Of a stretch of 5,139 bases of DNA, positions 1 through 5,139 are shown in pieces. The position numbers and the translations under genes were made by a program. The notes below the pieces were generated by a model. The model searched no databases. It saw only the letters and a program-made list of their open reading frames with translations, and was not told the origin of the DNA. Each line of letters begins with the position of its first letter. Within the stretch, counting starts at the first letter, position 1. Origin of the DNA: Lachnospiraceae bacterium (GTDB lineage: Bacteria > Bacillota_A > Clostridia > Lachnospirales > Lachnospiraceae); contig JAFQDI010000092.1 in the NCBI GenBank assembly GCA_017416055.1, forward strand, positions 1 through 5,139, written 5' to 3'.

Positions 1-960
1 CAGACAATAATCCAAAAACTCCGTATCAAAATCCCGTTCTCCTGCCAAAGTTCCCTCTATATACTTCGCCGCTTCAGGGCAAACACGCAACTCCACAGGC
101 GTTTTCCCTTCGTCCAGGCGCTTATCCACTAAGCGCTCCTTCATTTTCGGCAAAAATTCCGTAGCAGCCACCCGATGAACCAAACAAACCTCCGCCGCAT
201 TGCACACGGAAGGACGGCTGGTCTTGGCATTCTCAATGATCTTCAGCGCCATATCGATATCCGCACTCTCGTCCACATAGACGTGGCAAATTCCGGTTCC
301 CGTCTCGATACAAGGCACCTTCGCCTGTTCCACACAGGCGCGAATCAGTCCCGCTCCGCCTCTTGGAATGAGTAAATCTACAAGACCTACTGCAGTCATC
401 AATTCCGTCGCAGAAGCCCGGCTGGTATCCTGTACCAGACTGATCAAATTTTCCGGAAGCCCGGCTTTCTTAAGGCCGGCGCGCAGCGCATTCACAATCG
501 CGTTCGCACTGCGAAAAGCCTCCTTACCGCTGCGCAGTACACAGACATTTCCACTCTTTAAGGTGAGTGCCGCTGCATCGGAAGTCACATTTGGTCTGCT
601 CTCATAGATGATCGACACCACACCCACCGGGACCGCTGTTTTGCGGATCACGAGGCCGTTTGGTCTCACTTCCTCACGAAGCACTCTCCCCACCGGGTCA
701 GGCAGGGTGATCACCTGGCGGATCCCGTCTGCCATCCCTCCAACGCGTGCCGCGTTTAACATCAGACGGTCCAGCATTACCGGGGAGATCGTCCCCTTCG
801 CCGCCTCCATGTCCAGTGTATTCGCCGCCAGAATCTCCTCCGTATATTCGATCAGGCTGTCCGCCATCGCCTCCAGTGCAGTATTTTTCTGCTCTGTGGT
901 CAATCCGGCAAGACATGCCTTTGCATTTTTTGCTCCCACTAAGATTTCTCTTGTTGTCAT
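1..960 (-). CDS. proA: Glutamate-5-semialdehyde dehydrogenase (gamma-glutamyl phosphate reductase), 3' end cut by window
   Basis: ProA catalyses the second step of proline synthesis, the NADPH-dependent reduction of L-glutamyl 5-phosphate to glutamate 5-semialdehyde in the cytoplasm. I translated the reverse strand from the ATG at 960-958 and found an uninterrupted frame of 320 residues to the window edge. The family is usually about 415 residues, so roughly the last quarter is missing. Family signatures seen are VPVGVVSIIYESRPNVT, the segment LRSGKEA, DLLIPRGG, ETGTGICHVYVD, and the catalytic cysteine in RPSVCNAAE (Cys253, codon 204-202). The start is supported by the ribosome binding site AGGAGGT five bases upstream and by the ProA-like N terminus MTTREILVGAK. 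The gene follows proB by 53 bases with no terminator between them, so the pair is read as a proBA operon. The reading is secure. I saw no frameshift or missing key residue in the visible part. Confidence 0.97.
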   Translation of the reverse strand, partial: MTTREILVGAKNAKACLAGLTTEQKNTALEAMADSLIEYTEEILAANTLDMEAAKGTISPVMLDRLMLNAARVGGMADGIRQVITLPDPVGRVLREEVRPNGLVIRKTAVPVGVVSIIYESRPNVTSDAAALTLKSGNVCVLRSGKEAFRSANAIVNALRAGLKKAGLPENLISLVQDTSRASATELMTAVGLVDLLIPRGGAGLIRACVEQAKVPCIETGTGICHVYVDESADIDMALKIIENAKTSRPSVCNAAEVCLVHRVAATEFLPKMKERLVDKRLDEGKTPVELRVCPEAAKYIEGTLAGERDFDTEFLDYCL

Positions 961-965
961 CTGCC

Positions 966-972
966 ACCTCCT
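966..972 (-). promoter_or_regulatory. Ribosome binding site of proA
   Basis: On the minus strand the sequence reads AGGAGGT followed by five bases and the ATG of proA. It is a near-perfect Shine-Dalgarno match and fixes the proA start at 960. The rest of the 53-base proB-proA gap (961-1013) shows no terminator hairpin or promoter that I would defend. Confidence 0.85.
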
Positions 973-1013
973 GATGTCACGCACATACCATATACCATTC
1001 TCTCCGATTTCGC

Positions 1014-1781
1014 TCAGTGCTTACCCACAAACAGAGTTCCCACACTCTTTCCTTCCAGCACATCATACAGTTCATACGGCCTGCTTCCGTTCATGATCCG
1101 CATGGAGATGCCCTGCCCGGTGGTCATCTGCGCCGCACGAAGCTTCGTCGCCATCCCACCGGTTCCAAGGTTCGACCCTGCGCCGCCACCTAAGCACATC
1201 ACCTCCGGCGTGAGTTCTTCCACCACCTCGATCAATTTCGCATCCGCGTTCTTGTGTGGATCAGCCGTGTACAGTCCGTCGATATCGCTGAGCAGAACCA
1301 AAAGATCCGCTTTCACACAGACAGACACAATGGCCGCCAACGTGTCATTGTCCCCGATTTCGATCTCCTGCGTCGCCACCGTATCATTCTCGTTGACAAT
1401 GGGCAGAGCTCCCAGCTCCAACAGTCTAAACAGCGTGTTCTGGAAATTCGTCCGACGCTTTTCGTCATCGATATCCTCTCCGGTAATGAGAAGCTGCGCT
1501 GCCGTGTGGTTGTACTCGCCAAATTCCTTATCATAAATGTACATTAGTTCACACTGGCCGACGGAAGCCGCTGCCTGCTTGGTGGGCATGTCCGCCCCCT
1601 TTCTGGAGAGCCCCAGCTTCCCCATTCCCATGCCGATGGCTCCGGAGGAAACCAAAATCACTTCATTTCCCGCGTTCTTGATATCACTTAATACCTTGCA
1701 CAGTTCCTCTACCCGGCGGATATTCAGCTGGCCGGTGACGTGTGCAAGCGTGGAAGTTCCGACTTTTACGACAATTCTCAT
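1014..1781 (-). CDS. proB: Glutamate 5-kinase, short form without PUA domain
   Basis: ProB phosphorylates L-glutamate with ATP to L-glutamyl 5-phosphate, the first and usually proline-inhibited step of proline synthesis, and hands the product to ProA. The protein is 255 residues and consists of the amino acid kinase fold only. Visible motifs are VVKVGTSTL at residues 4-12 (phosphate-binding loop), VSSGAIGMG at 44-52, NENDTVA at 130-136, GDNDTLAA at 143-150, SDIDGLY at 165-171, and GTGGMATKL near the C terminus. The Escherichia coli enzyme is about 367 residues because it adds a PUA domain. Here the frame stops right after the kinase domain, as in other short ProB proteins, so I do not read this as truncation. 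I chose the ATG at 1781 because a good ribosome binding site precedes it and the family N terminus begins there. An in-frame ATG at 1832 would add 17 atypical residues and lacks a good site. Regulation is probably by the promoter at 1871-1899. Confidence 0.97.
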   Translation of the reverse strand: MRIVVKVGTSTLAHVTGQLNIRRVEELCKVLSDIKNAGNEVILVSSGAIGMGMGKLGLSRKGADMPTKQAAASVGQCELMYIYDKEFGEYNHTAAQLLITGEDIDDEKRRTNFQNTLFRLLELGALPIVNENDTVATQEIEIGDNDTLAAIVSVCVKADLLVLLSDIDGLYTADPHKNADAKLIEVVEELTPEVMCLGGGAGSNLGTGGMATKLRAAQMTTGQGISMRIMNGSRPYELYDVLEGKSVGTLFVGKH

Positions 1782-1789
1782 GATGTGTT

Positions 1790-1796
1790 CTCCTTT
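1790..1796 (-). promoter_or_regulatory. Ribosome binding site of proB
   Basis: The minus strand reads AAAGGAG, then eight bases, then the ATG at 1781. This match decides in favour of the 255-residue ProB over the longer in-frame start at 1832. Confidence 0.8.
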
Positions 1797-1870
1797 GGTG
1801 TCCGAGACAAAAATCCTTGCAAATCTCCTCATTTTATCGAGCTGACGCTTTAATTTGCTAATTTGTTGAT

Positions 1871-1899
1871 ATCATAGCACATCTTCTCAGATTTGACAT
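1871..1899 (-). promoter_or_regulatory. Probable sigma-A promoter of proBA with extended -10
   Basis: On the minus strand, ATGTCA (1899-1894, four of six matches to TTGACA) is followed after exactly 17 bases by TATGAT (1876-1871). The spacer ends in TGC, so the -10 reads TGCTATGAT, an extended -10. Transcription would start near 1864, giving a leader of roughly 80 bases before proB. The leader is too short for a T-box and I see no antiterminator or terminator pair in it. The call rests on sequence match and position only. The extended -10 and correct spacing make it better than chance in this A+T-rich gap. Confidence 0.6.
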
Positions 1900-1902
1900 C
1901 TG
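1888..1902. repeat. 15-base palindrome CAGAT-N5-ATCTG over the -35 of the proBA promoter
   Basis: The arms CAGAT (1888-1892) and ATCTG (1898-1902) are perfect inverted repeats around the five-base centre TTGAC. The element covers the proposed -35 hexamer at 1894-1899, the kind of position used by repressor operators. Seven T residues follow on the plus strand (1903-1909), so it also looks like a very weak plus-strand terminator, but the stem is only five pairs and no plus-strand gene needs one. Function is unproven and a chance palindrome is possible. Confidence 0.3.
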
Positions 1903-1916
1903 TTTTTTTCAGAAAA

Positions 1917-2468
1917 TTACATTTTATGCAAATAACACTCCTCATCGTGTGAATTGATCACTCCGATTGCCTGCAAATAAGAATAGATGATCACAGACCC
2001 GACAAACTTCATCCCTCTCTTCTGTAAGTCTCCGGAAATCGCGTCCGACAGATCGTTTGTGGTTTTATCGGTTTCATAAATAATCTCACCGCTGATAAAC
2101 TGTTTCAGATAGTGATAAAACGAACCGTATTCGTTGGAGATTGCCTTGAAAATCTTGCTGTTATTGATACTTGCGATGATTTTTCTCCTGTTTCGGATAA
2201 TGCCTTTGTTATTTAGCAGTTCATTTACCTTTCGATCATCATAACAAACCACTTTGTTGATGTCGAACTGATCATACGCCAGTCTGAAATTCTCCCGCTT
2301 GTTCAGCACGCATTCCCAAGATAATCCGGCCTGAAACGACTCCAGGATCAACATTTCGTACAGATATCCCTCGGTGAAATTCGGTTTGCACCATTCATGA
2401 TCGTGGTATTCGATATATAAGGGGTTATTTAAGTTACACCATTTGCATCTCTTTTTTCCGTCACTCAT
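1917..2468 (-). CDS. tag: DNA-3-methyladenine glycosylase I
   Basis: Tag removes 3-methyladenine from alkylated DNA by cutting the N-glycosidic bond, the first step of base excision repair. The protein is 183 residues against 187 in Escherichia coli and aligns over its whole length. The zinc-snap ligands of the family are all present: Cys8, His22, His174 and Cys178, with the last pair spaced by four as in E. coli (His175/Cys179). The active-site region LESFQAGLSW holds Glu43 and Trp51, matching E. coli Glu38 and Trp46, and Tyr21 matches Tyr16. KRGMKFVGSVI near the C terminus is also typical. The ATG lies inside the end of the upstream gene in an ATGAGTGA overlap of eight bases. AAGAGG seven bases upstream serves as ribosome binding site, so translational coupling is likely. 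The gene is about 40% G+C (my count over 1921-2460), clearly below its neighbours, which may mean a separate origin. No terminator follows it. Confidence 0.97.
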   Translation of the reverse strand: MSDGKKRCKWCNLNNPLYIEYHDHEWCKPNFTEGYLYEMLILESFQAGLSWECVLNKRENFRLAYDQFDINKVVCYDDRKVNELLNNKGIIRNRRKIIASINNSKIFKAISNEYGSFYHYLKQFISGEIIYETDKTTNDLSDAISGDLQKRGMKFVGSVIIYSYLQAIGVINSHDEECYLHKM

Positions 2469-5139
2469 CTGCTAACCTCTTCTTTCCCAGCCGCACATCC
2501 TCCATCACATCCCGCATCTCCTCATCGAGATGATCAAAGAGGTAATTCTTTCCGGACACAAAGCGGCCAAGAAACTCCTTTCGCATCTCCACGCACACCC
2601 GCTCGATCTCCTCCTGCAGTTCCCTGGCAGACATTCTGATCGCTCCGGCTCCCAGAATGATCACCTGCTCCATTCCATCGGACGTGGCCACTGTCACTCG
2701 GTGGTGCTTCGCAATCCGGCGGGTTGCCTTCTCAATGTACTGATCGGCGGTCTCCGCCTCACGGGTATAGACCACATGGATGTTGTGGTAATCCTGTACG
2801 GATTCTGTTCCGCCCTGTACACGATACGCATCAAACACCAAAATCAGTTCACAGCCCACGGCGCCCTGATAGTTGCAGAGGACGTCCATCAGTTTTCCTC
2901 TGGCACTGTCGATATTTTCCTTTGCGAGCGCAGAAAGTTCCTCCCACGCAAAAATAATATTGTAGCCGTCCACCAAAAGATACTCGGTCTGTGGCTCAGA
3001 CTTTTTTATCACCGTGCGTACCGGTGCAGCGTATTCCCGCACCAAAGGTCCGCTCCCCAGGCTTCTCTCCCGTTTGATCGGACCATAAGTTCTCGTGAAG
3101 ATCTCTTCCAGTTCCTCATCCAGCTTTGAGGTCCCAAAGGAAGCTCCTCGGTAGATTTGTGAGCCGCGGGGCTCATTGACCGTATCCTGTTCGCAGGATG
3201 CGATATCCATAAATTCAGCCTTGTTTTCCGCCTGCACAGAACCGGCATGGTTCACCTCAGAGGTCCATCCACTCTCAACATGCATGTAATTTCGCACTTC
3301 ATCCCAAGGCACCCAGAATCCGGCACCATGGGTGCAGAAGACAGATCCGGTGGGATTGTCAAGATCAGCCTCACTGTCATAGTCTCTGGATTCGATCACT
3401 TCCTCCGCATTATGGCAGGGCAGATATCCCTTCACTGTACAGAACAGTCTTCCTCGGCCTCCGGTATATGCCGCCACCTGCGCCTGATAATTCCGCATAC
3501 AAGCTACCGGCGCGCTCCCCGTGAGCACTGCCATCTCACCGATGGTCTCCGGTGCCGTAAATTCACCAAACATACTCTGAATGTCGGTCATCGCACGACC
3601 GACCTGGGCAAGCGGCACCTCCAATTTAAACTGATACCAAGGCTCCAAAAGAACGCTCTTCGCGCACTTTAGCCCCTGTCGCACTGCGCGGTACGTCGAT
3701 TGGCGGAAGTCGCCGCCTTCCGTATGTTTTAAATGAGCTTTTCCGGCGATCAGCGTAATCTGCATATCGGTGATCGGTGCCCCGATCAATACGCCCACAT
3801 GTTCTTTCTCTTCCAAATGGGTCAAAATCAGCCTCTGCCAATTCTTCGCCAACACTTCCTCACTGCAATCAGAGCCATACCTAAGCCCACTGCCCGGCTC
3901 ACCGGGTGTGAGGAGCAAATGCACCTCCGAATAATGGCGAAGTGGCTCGTAGTGACCCACTCCCTCCACTGGTTCTGCAATCGTTTCCTTATAAACAATA
4001 TTTCCCTCACCAAACTCCACCGAAAAGCCAAAACGGTCTGCAATCAGACTCCTTAATACCTCTGTCTGCACTTCGCCCATGAGCTGAGCATGCAGTTCAC
4101 CGAGCTGCTCGTTCCACACAATATGCAGTTCCGGCTCTTCCTCCTCCAGTTGGCGGAGTTTAGGAAGAACAGTCCGCACATCGCATCCATCGGGCAATAA
4201 AATACGATACGTCAGCACCGGTTCCAAAACCGGCAGGATCGTTCCTTCCTCTGCTCCCAGCCCCTGTCCGGGATAGGTGTACGTCAAACCGGCGACCGCA
4301 CATACACAACCTGCGCTCACCTCATTCACCGTCTCATATTTCTCGCCGGAATAAAGTCTGATCTGACTGATCTTCTCCTCCCAGCGTTCACTTTCTGCGC
4401 CACCACCGACCGATGATTCAAAAACCGATCCGCCTCTGTCCGGCCTCTCCGCCCGATCTCCGGACAAAACGGCCTTCACTTTCAGGTTTCCACCGGTCAG
4501 TTTCAAATGGGTGAGGCGATTCCCCTGATCATCACGGGAAATCTTAAACACTCTGGCCCCAAAACGCTCACCATAATTTAGCTCGTTCGTATAAGCAGAA
4601 ATTCCGGCAAGCAATTCCTCCACTCCATCCAGTTTGAGCGCCGAGCCAAAATAGCACGGAAATACCGTTCGTTCTGTGACCGCCTCCGCAATTGATACGG
4701 TACTGATCGAACCGTTTTCCATATATTCCTCCAGCAGAGCCTCACTGCACATCGCAAGACTCTCCTGAAACGCTTCCCCATTTCCGGAAGAAAATTCCAC
4801 ACAGCTATCGCTAAGCTGCTCCTTCAGTTCACTCATCAGCGCTGCCGGATCCGTCCCTTCCTGATCCATCTTGTTGATAAACAAAAACGTGGGGATCCCG
4901 TAACGTGCAAGGAGGTTCCACAGGGTGTGCGTATGCCCCTGCACACCGTCAGCACCGCTGATCACCAGTATCGCCACATCCAGCACCTGAAGCGTCCGCT
5001 CCATCTCCGCCGAAAAATCCACATGACCCGGTGTATCCAGCAGTGTGATTTCCATCTCTCCCTGTACAAACCGTGCCTGCTTGGAAAAAATCGTGATTCC
5101 TCTCGTCCGTTCCTGCGAGAATGTATCCAAAAAAGTATC
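2461..5139 (-). CDS. TetM/EF-G-like translational GTPase fused to C-terminal Rae1/YacP-like NYN nuclease domain, 5' end cut by window
   Basis: 892 residues are visible. The frame is open to the edge, and by comparison with the family roughly 45 N-terminal residues, including the P-loop, lie outside. Numbering from the first visible residue, the GTPase domain shows switch I RGITI (13-17), G3 DTPGHVDF (35-42, His39 the presumed catalytic histidine), G4 NKMD (89-92) and G5 GSALK (165-169). Domain II begins near 194 and holds a glycine-rich insertion at about 227-252. EF-G/TetM-like domains III to V follow to about 623. A linker of about 95 residues carries DEELEEIFTRTYGPIKR. From about 719 a NYN domain aligns with Bacillus subtilis Rae1 (YacP): LLVDGYNII with Asp724, VFDAY with Asp770, ETAD with Asp799, TSD with Asp821, and SARELQEEIE. 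TetM-type proteins enter the A site and Rae1 cuts mRNA there, so I infer a cytoplasmic ribosome-bound mRNA-cleaving or rescue factor. Automatic pipelines probably call it tetracycline resistance, but the domain IV loop differs from TetM. It overlaps tag by eight bases. Confidence 0.93.
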   Translation of the reverse strand, partial: DTFLDTFSQERTRGITIFSKQARFVQGEMEITLLDTPGHVDFSAEMERTLQVLDVAILVISGADGVQGHTHTLWNLLARYGIPTFLFINKMDQEGTDPAALMSELKEQLSDSCVEFSSGNGEAFQESLAMCSEALLEEYMENGSISTVSIAEAVTERTVFPCYFGSALKLDGVEELLAGISAYTNELNYGERFGARVFKISRDDQGNRLTHLKLTGGNLKVKAVLSGDRAERPDRGGSVFESSVGGGAESERWEEKISQIRLYSGEKYETVNEVSAGCVCAVAGLTYTYPGQGLGAEEGTILPVLEPVLTYRILLPDGCDVRTVLPKLRQLEEEEPELHIVWNEQLGELHAQLMGEVQTEVLRSLIADRFGFSVEFGEGNIVYKETIAEPVEGVGHYEPLRHYSEVHLLLTPGEPGSGLRYGSDCSEEVLAKNWQRLILTHLEEKEHVGVLIGAPITDMQITLIAGKAHLKHTEGGDFRQSTYRAVRQGLKCAKSVLLEPWYQFKLEVPLAQVGRAMTDIQSMFGEFTAPETIGEMAVLTGSAPVACMRNYQAQVAAYTGGRGRLFCTVKGYLPCHNAEEVIESRDYDSEADLDNPTGSVFCTHGAGFWVPWDEVRNYMHVESGWTSEVNHAGSVQAENKAEFMDIASCEQDTVNEPRGSQIYRGASFGTSKLDEELEEIFTRTYGPIKRERSLGSGPLVREYAAPVRTVIKKSEPQTEYLLVDGYNIIFAWEELSALAKENIDSARGKLMDVLCNYQGAVGCELILVFDAYRVQGGTESVQDYHNIHVVYTREAETADQYIEKATRRIAKHHRVTVATSDGMEQVIILGAGAIRMSARELQEEIERVCVEMRKEFLGRFVSGKNYLFDHLDEEMRDVMEDVRLGKKRLADE
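2476..2481 (-). promoter_or_regulatory. Ribosome binding site of tag inside the upstream coding region
   Basis: The minus strand reads AAGAGG, then seven bases, then the tag ATG at 2468. The site lies within the last codons of the GTPase-nuclease gene. Ribosomes finishing that gene would uncover or reuse it, which supports coupled expression of the two. Confidence 0.65.

Noticed and set aside
608..1096. Plus-strand open frame opposite proA and proB
   Set aside because: It runs antisense to well-conserved codons of proA and proB, has a Ser/Pro/Arg-rich translation with no recognisable motif, and no suitable ribosome binding site. The same holds for 175-607, 1093-1547, 1537-1845, 2530-3129, 3247-3672 and 3733-4056 on the plus strand.
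1014..1832. Longer ProB starting at the ATG at 1832
   Set aside because: The extra 17 residues do not resemble ProB and the site lacks a convincing ribosome binding site, whereas the ATG at 1781 has AAAGGAG at good spacing and begins the conserved MRIVVKVGTS.
1782..1865. Proline T-box or other riboswitch in the proB leader
   Set aside because: The leader of about 80 bases is too short for a T-box, and no T-box sequence or terminator stem is visible. GCAAAT and ATTTGC (1819-1824 and 1853-1858) could pair, but with only six pairs over a 28-base loop.
1888..1909. Plus-strand intrinsic terminator (hairpin plus seven T)
   Set aside because: The stem is only five A/T-containing pairs and there is no plus-strand gene to terminate. 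In the minus direction no T run follows, so it does not end the tag transcript either. It is kept only as a palindrome.
3009..3248. Small minus-strand frames inside the GTPase-nuclease gene (also 3626-3841, 3828-4043, 4578-4802)
   Set aside because: They are out-of-frame shadows of a continuous, clearly conserved gene, with atypical compositions and no motif.
2461..5130. Start of the large GTPase gene at the TTG at 5130-5128
   Set aside because: The frame stays open to the window edge, and the residues before it (DTFLDTF) match the family sequence just before switch I. A start here would remove the P-loop. The true start lies outside the window.
2461..5139. Naming the large gene tetM/tetW or fusA
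   Set aside because: The domain IV loop lacks the TetM motif, the C-terminal NYN domain is foreign to both families, and the overall identity is of the general EF-G/RPP type. No established symbol is justified.

Overview
The window is a stretch of bacterial chromosome, about 55% G+C in the lines I counted outside tag, with four genes all on the minus strand. In transcription order (right to left) they are: a large translational GTPase of the TetM/EF-G type fused to a C-terminal Rae1/YacP-like NYN nuclease domain (5' end outside the window); tag, DNA-3-methyladenine glycosylase I; proB, glutamate 5-kinase; and proA, glutamate-5-semialdehyde dehydrogenase (3' end outside the window). No RNA gene, insertion sequence, CRISPR array or credible plus-strand gene is visible. 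No stretch longer than 300 bases lacks a gene.

The GTPase-nuclease fusion, the strong AGGAGG-type ribosome binding sites and a short ProB without a PUA domain suggest a Bacillota anaerobe of class Clostridia, most likely a member of Lachnospiraceae. This is a judgement from recalled protein families; the sequence does not prove a species.

Right half (2461-5139): the fusion gene ends in an 8-base overlap with the start of tag (ATGAGTGA), so the two are probably co-transcribed and translationally coupled. Left half (1-1781): proB and proA form the usual proline-biosynthesis pair. ProB phosphorylates glutamate and ProA reduces the resulting glutamyl phosphate to glutamate semialdehyde, which cyclises towards proline. 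The 135-base gap between tag and proB contains an extended -10 promoter that probably starts a separate proBA transcript. A short palindrome lies over its -35 region.

The most notable object is the fusion protein. Its first part looks like a factor that enters the ribosomal A site, as TetM and EF-G do. Its last part carries the apparently intact acidic residues of Rae1, a Bacillus subtilis endonuclease that cuts mRNA in the A site. The domain IV segment that would carry the TetM tetracycline-displacing loop does not have the TetM motif. A ribosome-directed mRNA-cleaving or rescue factor is therefore a better hypothesis than tetracycline resistance. The tag gene beside it is clearly more A+T-rich (about 40% G+C) than its neighbours.
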